Positions 1-7,533 of a stretch of 59,771 nt of DNA are shown piece by piece; within the stretch, counting starts at the first letter, position 1; every line of letters starts with the position of its first letter. This DNA comes from Bacteroidales bacterium (lineage in GTDB: Bacteria > Bacteroidota > Bacteroidia > Bacteroidales > P3). The stretch is taken from NCBI GenBank assembly GCA_017613375.1, contig JAGADZ010000020.1, forward strand, positions 1 through 59,771. The letters are read 5' to 3'. The translations under genes were made by a program, and so were the position numbers. The notes under the pieces are model-generated. The model was not told the origin of the DNA. It ran no database searches and was given only the letters and a program-made list of their open reading frames with translations.

Positions 1-1259
1 AAATTCAAAATTCAATCGATGCCTCAGGGATGATTCTTGTTCCGGGCATTATCGACACGCATGTGCATTTCCGAGAGCCGGGGCTGACCGAGAAGGCCGA
101 TATCGCCAGCGAAAGCCGTGCGGCTGTGGCAGGAGGAGTGACATCCTATGTGGATATGCCAAATACCAAGCCTCAGACGACGACGATGGAACTGCTGGAG
201 GAGAAGGCTTCCATCGCCGCGGAGAGAAGCATGGCGAACTACGGTTTCATGCTTGGCGCCACCAACGGCAACATCGACGAATTGCTCGATGCCGACCCCG
301 CAAAATATGCCGCCATCAAGCTTTTTCTCGGCAGCAGCACGGGCGATATGCTGGTAAACGACCCCAAGGCTCTCGACAAATTGTTCTCAAAGGCGAAGAA
401 ACTTATCGTTGCTCACTGCGAAGAGGAGGAGATTATTCAGGCTAACCTGCGTAATTTCAAGATGGAGTGTGCCGGCACCGAACGCGAGACGGCAGCCCTG
501 CACCCGCAGATACGTACCACGGAGGCATGCTATGTGAGCACCTACAAAGCCATAGAACGTGCACGCAAATACAAGACTCGCCTGCACATAGCACATATAA
601 GCACAGCCACGGAACTGGACCTGCTGAGCAATATGGCGTTGGAAAAGAAACATGTCACCGCCGAGGTTACGCCGAACCACCTGTGGTTCGACGACCGCGA
701 CTATGCCGAGCTGGGCAATCTGATAAAGTGCAACCCCTCCATAAAACGTAACGAAGACCGTTTAGCTCTGTGGGCCGCACTCTACGACGGACTTATTGAC
801 ACCATAGGGACTGACCACGCACCGCATACGTTGGAAAGCAAACAGAAACGCTATTTCGACGCCCCGGGAGGCATCCCGTCGATACAGCACTCCCTGCTCA
901 TGATGCTTGAACCTCTGTTCAACAACAAATACAACGCAGAGGAGCAGAGAGAATTCCAGAACAACTGGCTTCCGCTGATAGTGAAGCTGATGTGCCACAA
1001 TCCAGCCCTCCTATTCGGCATAGAGGGACGCGGATTCATCCGCGAAGGCTACAAAGCGGACCTAACACTTATTAAGCCCGGTGTCGAGAACACCGTAACG
1101 AAAGAGGATATCTTGTACAAATGCGGATGGTCTCCTGTCGAAGGACTGACTTTCCACAGCCGTGTGGAGATGACATTCGTCAACGGCAGGATAGCCTACA
1201 GCCACGACGGCGGACTGGCAGACTCTCACAACGCCGAAAGGCTTGTGTTCAACAGATAA
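1..1259 (+). CDS. pyrC: Dihydroorotase, 5'-partial at window edge
   Basis: Cyclises N-carbamoyl-aspartate to dihydroorotate in pyrimidine synthesis; cytoplasmic amidohydrolase. The frame is open to the left edge (first full codon at 3), and the residues before the first in-window ATG (30) already match the family (DASGMILVPG leads into the metal-binding HVHFREPG), so the true start lies upstream. Other family marks are GSSTG, HCEEEE, HISTA, the catalytic GTDHAPHTLESK stretch and a C-terminal GYKADL. The Bacteroidota type of this enzyme is about 445 aa, so some 30-50 residues are missing here. Bases 2-15 of the frame are two copies of the AATTCAA heptad seen elsewhere in the window. Identification is secure; the 5' end is not visible. 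Confidence 0.93.
   Translation, partial: IQNSIDASGMILVPGIIDTHVHFREPGLTEKADIASESRAAVAGGVTSYVDMPNTKPQTTTMELLEEKASIAAERSMANYGFMLGATNGNIDELLDADPAKYAAIKLFLGSSTGDMLVNDPKALDKLFSKAKKLIVAHCEEEEIIQANLRNFKMECAGTERETAALHPQIRTTEACYVSTYKAIERARKYKTRLHIAHISTATELDLLSNMALEKKHVTAEVTPNHLWFDDRDYAELGNLIKCNPSIKRNEDRLALWAALYDGLIDTIGTDHAPHTLESKQKRYFDAPGGIPSIQHSLLMMLEPLFNNKYNAEEQREFQNNWLPLIVKLMCHNPALLFGIEGRGFIREGYKADLTLIKPGVENTVTKEDILYKCGWSPVEGLTFHSRVEMTFVNGRIAYSHDGGLADSHNAERLVFNR
2..15. repeat. AATTCAA heptad array, cut by window edge
   Basis: Two consecutive AATTCAA units lie at the very start of the window, in frame inside pyrC, just before the conserved LVPG segment. The array may continue upstream. The same heptad family occurs at 4518-4547 and 10613-10629. 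Confidence 0.5.
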
Positions 1260-1293
1260 CAACAATACAATTGAAAATAAAGAATTAACAGAT

Positions 1294-1725
1294 ATGAAAA
1301 AAATTGCTCTTGTCTTTTTAGCTGTTCTTACGATGTCGATATGTGCATCGGCACAGGAAATCGTTCAGATAAACAGTGCCAAACTGCCTGCCCAAGCCCG
1401 CACTACTATTCGTAACGCATGGAACAACGCCCCCATCGTCGACGCATGGCGTTACAAAAACGGCCGCATCGTGGAATACAAAGCCTCTGTCGAAGATGGC
1501 TCAATAATAAAATTCAACGCCAACGGACAGTGGATTGAAATCAAGAGCTATGGCGGAGTGCCCACAAACCTGTTGCCGAAAGCCTTGGTGAAATTCGTGA
1601 ACGACTACTACGAAGGCCAGCAGATAGTACATGTCACAAAAACGACTAAACGCTACCGCATAGAGCTCACCGACGGGACAAAGCTTGAATTCAACAGCAA
1701 GGGTGTCTTCCAAGCATTCTTGTAG
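1294..1725 (+). CDS. Secreted PepSY-like (DUF2874) protein
   Basis: A 143-residue exported protein. Start at 1294 is chosen because it gives a clean signal peptide (MKKIALVFLAVLTMSICASA, cleavage before QE); the longer frame from 1243 only adds a polar stretch that overlaps pyrC. After the signal there is one PepSY-like (DUF2874/PF11396-type) domain: a helix with the LPAQARTTIRNAW pattern, then two beta-rich segments with alternating charged and aromatic residues ending in KLEFNSKGVFQAFL. Such proteins are periplasmic or surface-exposed in Bacteroidota; their substrate is unknown and some are thought to inhibit proteases. It follows pyrC by 34 nt and is closed by a strong terminator, so it is probably the last gene of the pyrC transcript. 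Confidence 0.75.
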   Translation: MKKIALVFLAVLTMSICASAQEIVQINSAKLPAQARTTIRNAWNNAPIVDAWRYKNGRIVEYKASVEDGSIIKFNANGQWIEIKSYGGVPTNLLPKALVKFVNDYYEGQQIVHVTKTTKRYRIELTDGTKLEFNSKGVFQAFL

Positions 1726-1753
1726 CATTTCTTCGATAAAACAAAACAGATTA

Positions 1754-1795
1754 CGAGGGTGTCCGAAAAGTTTTCATGGACACCCTCGTTTTTTT
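1754..1795 (+). terminator. Rho-independent terminator
   Basis: Perfect 11-bp stem (CGAGGGTGTCC, 1754-1764, with 1778-1788), a 13-nt loop that can itself pair (GAAAA/TTTTC), and seven T residues at 1789-1795. It ends the pyrC/PepSY-like transcript. Confidence 0.9.
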
Positions 1796-1808
1796 GAAAT
1801 AAAAAACG

Positions 1809-1816
1809 TAAATTTG
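1809..1816 (+). promoter_or_regulatory. Possible TAnnTTTG promoter core for aspA
   Basis: TAAATTTG 69 nt before the aspA start and just after the terminator. No TTTG box lies at the usual 19-21 nt spacing, so only the -7 element supports it. Confidence 0.4.
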
Positions 1817-1884
1817 CAGCGTGAAATACTAATGCAATAATTCCATACGACACTAACAATAAAACTCATACGGAAAATACAGCG

Positions 1885-3306
1885 ATGGCCAAACAAAAAT
1901 ATAGGACGGAGAGTGATTTGCTCGGGACGCACGAGGTGCCTGAAGAGGCCTACTACGGCGTGCAGACAACACGAGCCATGGAGAATTTCCATATCAGCGG
2001 ACAGCTCTTGAGCAGTTTTCCGAATTTCATCATTGGCTTGGCGATGACAAAGAAAGCCGCCGCGATGGCCAATATCGAAGTAGGGATGATTTCGGAGCAG
2101 CAGGGAGAAGCCGTGATATGGGCCTGCAACCAACTGATTGCGGGGAAATACCACGACCAGTTCCCCATAGACATGATACAGGGAGGTGCGGGGACCAGCA
2201 CCAATATGGCCGCCAACGAGGTCATCGCCAATCTCGCACTCGAATATATGGGCAAAGAAAAAGGGCAGTATGAATTCTGCTCGCCCAACGATGTCGTGAA
2301 TGCATCCCAGAGCACCAACGACGCCTACCCCTGTGCCATCCATCTGGCCATATACCTCGAACATGAGGCGTTCCTTCCGCACCTGAAAAACATGATTGCC
2401 GCCCTTGACAAGAAATCCAAGGAATTTGCCCGTGTCATAAAGATGGGACGCACCCAGCTCCAGGATGCCGTACCGATGACTTTGGGACAGACGTTTGGAG
2501 GCTTTGCAGCGTCGTTGCGAGGCGAAGTCAACAACCTGAATCTTGCCGCACGCGAATTTCTTACCGTCAATATGGGAGCCACCGCCATAGGCACAGGGAT
2601 ATGCTCCAAGCCTGGCTACAGCGAGGAGTGCATAAAAGCCTTGAGACAAGTCACAGGGTGGAATATCAAGCTTGCCGATAACCTGATAGAGGCCACCAGT
2701 GCCACGAGCTGCATGATACAATACTCTAGTGCATTGAAACGCCTATCGCTGAAGATAAACAAGATATGCAATGACCTGAGGTTGCTGAGTTCCGGTCCAC
2801 GATGCGGATTGAACGAGATACATCTGCCAGAGCGTCAACCCGGCTCGTCAATCATGCCTGGGAAGGTCAACCCTGTTATTCCCGAAGTGATGAATCAGGT
2901 ATGTTATAAAGTCATCGGCAACGATATGTGCATCAGCTTCGCCAGCGACAACGGGCAGTTGGAGCTAAATGTCATGGAGCCTGTCATAGCCTATACCTTG
3001 TTTGAGAGCATCCACCTGCTGGAGAACGGACTGGACACCTTACGTACCCTGTGTATAGAAGGAATAAAAGCCAACGAGGAACGCTGCCGTCAGCTTGTAG
3101 AACACAGCATCGGCATCGTCACAATGCTCAACCCTATTATAGGCTACAAACAGAGCACAAAAATTGCCAAGGAAGCCAATGAGACCGGACGGGGTGTATA
3201 CGAACTAGTTCTCGAACACGGTCTGCTAACAAAGGAACAACTCGACACGATACTGAAGCCAGAGAATATGATAAAGCCTGTGGATTTGGGGAAGATGAGG
3301 GGATGA
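1885..3306 (+). CDS. aspA: Aspartate ammonia-lyase (aspartase)
   Basis: Deaminates L-aspartate to fumarate and ammonia; cytoplasmic homotetramer of the fumarase/aspartase superfamily. 473 residues, the usual length. It carries the N-terminal ESDLLG..EVP..AYYGVQT block, the substrate region GGAGTSTNMAANEVIAN, SQSTNDAYP, and the superfamily signature GSSIMPGKVNPVIPEVMNQV containing the flexible catalytic serine loop. Aspartase is preferred to fumarase C because of the YYGVQT/ENFHIS N-terminus and the NDVVNASQSTND form; this is a family judgement. Its position just upstream of the NQR and fumarate reductase operons suits a role in producing fumarate as anaerobic electron acceptor. Confidence 0.93.
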   Translation: MAKQKYRTESDLLGTHEVPEEAYYGVQTTRAMENFHISGQLLSSFPNFIIGLAMTKKAAAMANIEVGMISEQQGEAVIWACNQLIAGKYHDQFPIDMIQGGAGTSTNMAANEVIANLALEYMGKEKGQYEFCSPNDVVNASQSTNDAYPCAIHLAIYLEHEAFLPHLKNMIAALDKKSKEFARVIKMGRTQLQDAVPMTLGQTFGGFAASLRGEVNNLNLAAREFLTVNMGATAIGTGICSKPGYSEECIKALRQVTGWNIKLADNLIEATSATSCMIQYSSALKRLSLKINKICNDLRLLSSGPRCGLNEIHLPERQPGSSIMPGKVNPVIPEVMNQVCYKVIGNDMCISFASDNGQLELNVMEPVIAYTLFESIHLLENGLDTLRTLCIEGIKANEERCRQLVEHSIGIVTMLNPIIGYKQSTKIAKEANETGRGVYELVLEHGLLTKEQLDTILKPENMIKPVDLGKMRG

Positions 3307-3308
3307 GG

Positions 3309-3338
3309 GACGTTAACGTTGACGTTAACGTTAACTTT
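3309..3338. repeat. Hexad array of the AACGTT type
   Basis: Five 6-nt units of the form RACGTT (the last is AACTTT) directly after the aspA stop codon. GTTAAC and AACGTT are self-complementary, so the array can fold on itself in RNA. No normal poly-T terminator follows aspA. Confidence 0.7.
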
Positions 3339-3390
3339 TGGGACTAGGAGGATAAACAACACAATATAAAATAAAACAACATAGTATAAA

Positions 3391-4809
3391 TTGGATAATT
3401 TAGAAGTCATAAAAATCAAGAAGGGGCTTGACATACCAATTCCTGGGACAGCTGAGCGACATACCACATTGTTGTTCCCATCATACGATGGGGTACAATA
3501 TGAATATGCCGTTAAGCCTACTGACTATGTCGGTGTTGCACCACGTCTGCTCGTTGCAGAAGGTGACGACGTCCTGGCCGGCACACCGCTGTTTGAGGAC
3601 AAAAACAACGAAGGTGTACCATTTGTGTCGCCTGTCAGCGGCACAGTGAAAGCCATCGTCCGTGGAGAAAAACGTGCACTGTTCTCTGTTATCGTGGAAG
3701 CCAATGAAGGCTTGCAGAGATATTGTTCTTTTCCAAAAGCCGATCCCCAAGAGAGCGACGCCGACACCATAAGAGAAATCATGGTCACGTCGGGCCTGTG
3801 GAACTCTCTACGCCAACGTCCGTTCAGCATTGTACCACGCAAAGGCAGCACTCCGAAAGCGATATTCATATCGGCCTTCGACAGTTCGCCTCTTCCTGTC
3901 GACTACGACTATATGCTGCAACAAGACTCTAATATCCACCGCAGAGATGACTTCCAATGGGGCATAAATGCACTTGCCAAGTTTGCCCCTGTCCACTTAT
4001 CGCTTGACGGCAAAACACAACGCAACTCATTCTTTGCCAAGACAGAAAACGCCGAAATCCATTTCTTTGAGGGTCCCCACCCTGCCGGACTTGTAGGCAC
4101 ACAGATTGCCAAAATATCACCAATCAACAAGGGTGAGACGGTATGGACCATCAACGTGCAGGATGTTGCAATCATTGGGAACCTGCTCCACACCGGGACT
4201 TACAACCCCGAACGAGTCGTGGCGTTCTGCGGCCCCGACGTAAGCGAGCCTAAATATTACAGACTGATAAGTGGCTCAGATTTGCCGGGAACAACACTCA
4301 AAAACGGCAGCGGAAAACAACGCATCATCTGTGGCGACGTGCTGAGCGGAGTCTCCATGCAGAGGACAAAAAACAATATTGAATCAGACTCATATATCTC
4401 TGCATCGTGCGACAAGGTGTGTTTCATTCCCGAAGGCGACTACTACGACTTTATGGGGTGGCTGAGACCCAATTTCCGCAAATACAGCTTCTATCGTACT
4501 TATTTAAGTGGAATACTTTCAAAATTCAGAATTCATAATTCAAAATTAGATTTTGATACTGGTATGCATGGGAGCGTTCGTCCGCTGTTTGTCACAGGCG
4601 AATTTGAAAAGCTGGTGCCGCTTGACATATATCCGATGCAGCTCATCAAAGCATGCATCATTGGCGACATCGAACTTATGGAAAACCTCGGCATTTACGA
4701 GGTGGAGCCTGAGGATCTGGCTCTATGCGAGTTTGCTGACACGTCAAAGACGGAAATACAAGCCATTATACGTGAAGGACTCGAAAAGATAAGAAAGGAG
4801 GTGGTATGA
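3391..4809 (+). CDS. nqrA: Na+-translocating NADH:quinone reductase subunit A
   Basis: Peripheral cytoplasmic subunit of the sodium-pumping NADH:ubiquinone (here probably menaquinone) oxidoreductase. The N-terminus IKIKKGLDIPIPG is typical. The only plausible start is TTG at 3391, since an in-frame TAG stands 9 nt upstream and no ATG lies nearby. At 472 residues it is longer than the usual ~450; part of the excess is an in-frame AATTCAN heptad array (4518-4547) that inserts FRIHNSKLD-type sequence before the conserved D-TGMHG segment. It overlaps nqrB by 4 nt (ATGA). Its last codons hold the AGAAAGGAGG Shine-Dalgarno-like sequence for nqrB. Confidence 0.92.
   Translation: MDNLEVIKIKKGLDIPIPGTAERHTTLLFPSYDGVQYEYAVKPTDYVGVAPRLLVAEGDDVLAGTPLFEDKNNEGVPFVSPVSGTVKAIVRGEKRALFSVIVEANEGLQRYCSFPKADPQESDADTIREIMVTSGLWNSLRQRPFSIVPRKGSTPKAIFISAFDSSPLPVDYDYMLQQDSNIHRRDDFQWGINALAKFAPVHLSLDGKTQRNSFFAKTENAEIHFFEGPHPAGLVGTQIAKISPINKGETVWTINVQDVAIIGNLLHTGTYNPERVVAFCGPDVSEPKYYRLISGSDLPGTTLKNGSGKQRIICGDVLSGVSMQRTKNNIESDSYISASCDKVCFIPEGDYYDFMGWLRPNFRKYSFYRTYLSGILSKFRIHNSKLDFDTGMHGSVRPLFVTGEFEKLVPLDIYPMQLIKACIIGDIELMENLGIYEVEPEDLALCEFADTSKTEIQAIIREGLEKIRKEVV
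4518..4547. repeat. AATTCAN heptad array inside nqrA
   Basis: About four AATTCAN heptads in frame within nqrA, in a surface-loop position judged by the conserved flanks (TYLSG before, DTGMHG after). No stop codon is created. Confidence 0.75.
4792..4801 (+). promoter_or_regulatory. Strong Shine-Dalgarno sequence of nqrB
   Basis: AGAAAGGAGG followed by TGGT and the nqrB ATG. With the next bases it reads AAGGAGGTG, a full complement to the usual 16S rRNA 3' end. The same 10-mer precedes nqrC and nqrD. It supports 4806 as the true start despite the odd N-terminus. Confidence 0.7.
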
Positions 4810-6254
4810 ACGGAGAACGGAAAACGGAAAACGGAAAACGGAAAACGGCCGAACGCGACCGTAAGGGAGCAAACGGATGTTCCTGCGGAGAGCGACCGAA
4901 CGCGACCGATTGGGAGCGAACGGGTGTTCTTGCGGAAAACGGAAAACGGAAAACTGAGAGCGGAGAACGTCCGAACGCGACCGATAGGGAGCGAACGGGT
5001 GTTCTCTCGGAGAGCGGAAAGCGAAGAACGGAGGGCGGAGTGAATGGGTGGCTTAGGAAACGGTTTGACACAATGAAGCCCAAATTTAGTAAAGGAGGTC
5101 GCTTTGAGAAACTGTCGTCGACGTTCGAAGCCTTTGAGAGTTTTGCGTTTACACCCAATACGGTGACAGGCGGCAAAGCATATAAAAGATACCGAGGATG
5201 TCATCTGCGTGACGCCGTGGATTTGAAAAGGACCATCATCACCGTCGTCATTGCCCTGATGCCTGCTCTGCTGTTTGGCATGTGGAACATTGGCTACCAG
5301 CACTATATGGCTGATGATATTATACGAATAAAGATGGGTGGAATGTTTTTCCTCGACCACCTGTTATGCTTTGTGTTCGGATTCCTGCGGATGTTGCCTA
5401 TCATCGTCACGAGCTATATCATCGGTCTCGGCATCGAGTTCCTTTTTGCCGAGATACGCCACGAGGAGGTCAGCGAGGGTTTTATCGCCACAGGTCTTAT
5501 AATCTCGATGATAGTGCCCGTCACCGTGCCGCTGTGGCAACTGGCACTGGCTGTATCCTTTGCAGTAGTGATTGGCAAAGAGGTGTTTGGTGGCAGCGGC
5601 TACAACTTCCTCAACCCTGCACTTGTGGCACGTGCATTCCTTTTTTTCAGCTATCCCAGCCATATGTCGGGCGACAGCATATGGATTGCCGCCGACTTGT
5701 GGGGCAGCGATGCAGTCACAGGTGCCACACCGCTGGGACAACTGATGTCCGGGCAGTCCCTGTCGGCCTCAGCCGTGGAGATGTTTCTCGGTACCATCCC
5801 CGGAAGCACCTGCGAGACCTCGGTAGTGGCGATACTGCTTGGAGCCGCCCTGTTGCTGATAACCGGAGTGGCCAGTTGGAGGATAATGCTTAGTGTGTTA
5901 CTTGGCGGCGGCCTTACAGGGTTGCTTTTCAACGGTATCGGAGCCAATGAATATATGCAGATACCTTTTTACTATCACTATCTGATGGGCGGATTCATGT
6001 TCGGATGTGTGTTTATGGCCACCGACCCGGTGACAGCAGCACAGACAAACATAGGCAAATGGATATATGGATTCCTTATTGGCGTCTTCGCGGTAGTGTT
6101 AAGAGTACTGAACCCTGCCTATCCCGAAGGGATGATGCTGGCAATACTGCTGATGAACTGTTTTGCACCGCTGATAGACCATTGCGTCGTAGCAGCTAAT
6201 ATCAACAGACGCAAGAAACGGTGGGCCATATCAGAAAGGAGGGCTGAGCTATGA
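4806..6254 (+). CDS. nqrB: NQR subunit B with a repeat-encoded N-terminal extension
   Basis: Large membrane subunit that carries covalent FMN and riboflavin and forms part of the sodium channel. The FMN-acceptor motif TGAT is present (DAVTGATPLG, Thr308), and several membrane helices follow. At 482 residues it exceeds the normal ~390-410. The excess is the first ~79 residues, encoded by a heptad/34-bp repeat array (4811-5042), giving KTENGKR-like and PNATDRERTGVL-like peptides. Homologues start close to the MKPKFSKGGRFEKL segment. The strong Shine-Dalgarno sequence and the ATGA overlap with nqrA favour the ATG at 4806, so the array probably inserted directly behind the original start codon; a GTG at 5040 is an alternative internal start. 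Second gene of the nqr operon. Confidence 0.93.
   Translation: MNGERKTENGKRKTAERDRKGANGCSCGERPNATDWERTGVLAENGKRKTESGERPNATDRERTGVLSESGKRRTEGGVNGWLRKRFDTMKPKFSKGGRFEKLSSTFEAFESFAFTPNTVTGGKAYKRYRGCHLRDAVDLKRTIITVVIALMPALLFGMWNIGYQHYMADDIIRIKMGGMFFLDHLLCFVFGFLRMLPIIVTSYIIGLGIEFLFAEIRHEEVSEGFIATGLIISMIVPVTVPLWQLALAVSFAVVIGKEVFGGSGYNFLNPALVARAFLFFSYPSHMSGDSIWIAADLWGSDAVTGATPLGQLMSGQSLSASAVEMFLGTIPGSTCETSVVAILLGAALLLITGVASWRIMLSVLLGGGLTGLLFNGIGANEYMQIPFYYHYLMGGFMFGCVFMATDPVTAAQTNIGKWIYGFLIGVFAVVLRVLNPAYPEGMMLAILLMNCFAPLIDHCVVAANINRRKKRWAISERRAEL
4811..5042. repeat. Composite array: CGGAAAA heptads and three 34-bp units
   Basis: Five CGGARAA heptads (4811-4845), a 34-bp unit (4849-4882), about one heptad, a second 34-bp unit (4896-4929), five heptads (4933-4967), a third 34-bp unit (4971-5004), and five more heptads (5008-5042). 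The 34-bp units begin CCGAACGCGACCG and end GTGTTC or ATGTTC; copies 2 and 3 differ at one base, copy 1 at a few more. The whole array is open in the nqrB frame. Confidence 0.92.
6233..6242 (+). promoter_or_regulatory. Shine-Dalgarno sequence of nqrC
   Basis: AGAAAGGAGG, 8 nt before the nqrC ATG, within the end of nqrB. Confidence 0.6.
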
Positions 6255-6898
6255 AGAAATTCAGCAACAGCTATATGATGCTTTACGCCTTAGGCATTGC
6301 CGCCATAGTCGCGGTATTGCTGACAGTAGTCTCCCTGAGTCTGAAAGCGAGACAGGAGACGAACATACGCAATGAGAAAATGCAGATGCTGCTTGCCACA
6401 ATAGGCGTTCAGAGCGAAAGAGACGGTGTTGAGACAGAGTACAACAAGTATTTCAAGGAAGAGCTGAATGTCGCAGTAGAAGGCGAAGAACCTCTAAGCG
6501 TCTATCTGTTTGAGAAAGACGGGAAACGAGGCTATGTAATCCCCACCAAAGGCAATGGCTTATGGGGAAAGATATATGCCAACATCGCATTGGCAGAAGA
6601 CCTCAACACGATAGTAGGTATCACTTTCAGCCATGACAGCGAGACTCCAGGATTAGGAGCCGAGATAACATCGGAATCGTTCTGCAACCAATTCATAGGT
6701 AAAAAGATTCTTGACGAAGAGGGCAAAGTGGTTTCCGTAGCGGTGATAAAGCATGCCGATGTCGCCGACATGCACCAAGTGGATGCCATCAGCGGCGGTA
6801 CGATGACGAGCAACGGAGTGAGCGAAATGCTGCTGAACGGACTGACGCGGTATCAAGAGTTCATAACATCGGAGAGAAAGGAGGCTACAAATGAATAG
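6251..6898 (+). CDS. nqrC: NQR subunit C, FMN-binding
   Basis: Membrane-anchored periplasmic subunit with a covalently bound FMN. One N-terminal membrane helix (about residues 8-30, ALGIAAIVAVLLTVVSL) is followed by the FMN_bind domain. The flavin-acceptor motif appears as SGGT (Thr184 in DAISGGTMTSNGV); the usual form is S/TGAT, so the alanine is replaced by glycine while the acceptor threonine is kept. 215 residues, slightly short for the family. It overlaps nqrB by 4 nt and nqrD by 8 nt, as expected for translational coupling. Confidence 0.93.
   Translation: MKKFSNSYMMLYALGIAAIVAVLLTVVSLSLKARQETNIRNEKMQMLLATIGVQSERDGVETEYNKYFKEELNVAVEGEEPLSVYLFEKDGKRGYVIPTKGNGLWGKIYANIALAEDLNTIVGITFSHDSETPGLGAEITSESFCNQFIGKKILDEEGKVVSVAVIKHADVADMHQVDAISGGTMTSNGVSEMLLNGLTRYQEFITSERKEATNE
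6875..6884 (+). promoter_or_regulatory. Shine-Dalgarno sequence of nqrD
   Basis: AGAAAGGAGG, 6 nt before the nqrD ATG, inside the 3' end of nqrC; third copy of the same 10-mer in this operon. Confidence 0.6.
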
Positions 6899-7508
6899 CA
6901 CTCGAAGAAAACTGATAACCAACCCTCTGGGTAAGGACAATCCGATAACAGTGCAGGTATTAGGCATCTGTTCGTGTCTCGCCGTGACAGCACAGCTGAA
7001 GCCAGCTGTCGTCATGGCCCTATCCGTAACCGTTGTAGTCGCACTCTCGAACCTTATCATCTCTCTGATACGCAAAAGCATACCTCCGCGAATAAGAATC
7101 ATCGTGCAACTCGTAGTAGTGTCATCATTGGTGATACTGGTCAACCAAATCCTTATGGCATTTGTCTATGACGTCAGTAAACAGTTGTCGGTCTATGTGG
7201 GGCTGATAATAACAAACTGCATCGTGATGGGACGTCTCGAGGCTTTTGCCATGAGCAACAAGCCGTGGGATTCGCTACTTGACGGCATCGGCAACGGCCT
7301 TGGCTATGGAATAATCCTTGTCATTCTCGGATTCGTGAGAGAGTTGTTTGGACGTGGAAGCCTATGGGGGTATCCTGTATTCGAGAAGATAGGACTGTAC
7401 AATATTGGCTATGAGAACAACGGTTTTATCATCATGGCACCGATGGCATTGATACTAGTAGGAATAATAATATGGATTCAGAGGAGTAAGGAGCAAAAGA
7501 GCCAATAG
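6891..7508 (+). CDS. nqrD: NQR subunit D
   Basis: Integral membrane subunit; with NqrE it coordinates an intramembrane iron-sulfur cofactor and shapes the sodium path. 205 residues with about six hydrophobic segments. The family pattern NPLGKDNPITVQVLGICSCLAVT is at the N-terminus (the cysteines near residue 25-27 belong to the cofactor site) and the second conserved stretch IITNCIVMGRLEAFA follows the fourth helix. It differs from Rnf subunits by operon context (NqrA, B, C, F present). Confidence 0.93.
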   Translation: MNSTRRKLITNPLGKDNPITVQVLGICSCLAVTAQLKPAVVMALSVTVVVALSNLIISLIRKSIPPRIRIIVQLVVVSSLVILVNQILMAFVYDVSKQLSVYVGLIITNCIVMGRLEAFAMSNKPWDSLLDGIGNGLGYGIILVILGFVRELFGRGSLWGYPVFEKIGLYNIGYENNGFIIMAPMALILVGIIIWIQRSKEQKSQ

Positions 7509-7533
7509 GTGGTTAAAACAATAGAAATACGTT

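Noticed and set aside
1243-1293. Start of the PepSY-like gene at 1243
   Set aside because: It would overlap pyrC and bury the signal peptide; 1294 fits.
1774-2721. 315-aa minus-strand frame opposite aspA
   Set aside because: Antisense shadow of a strongly conserved gene; its composition (His, Gly, Cys rich) has no family signal. The same holds for the long antisense frames at 12774-13388, 25473-26192, 42740-43393 and 57591-58295.
4811-5042. CRISPR array
   Set aside because: Spacing of the three 34-bp units is irregular (47 and 75 nt), the material between them is heptad repeat and not unique spacers, there are no cas genes, and it lies in frame within nqrB.
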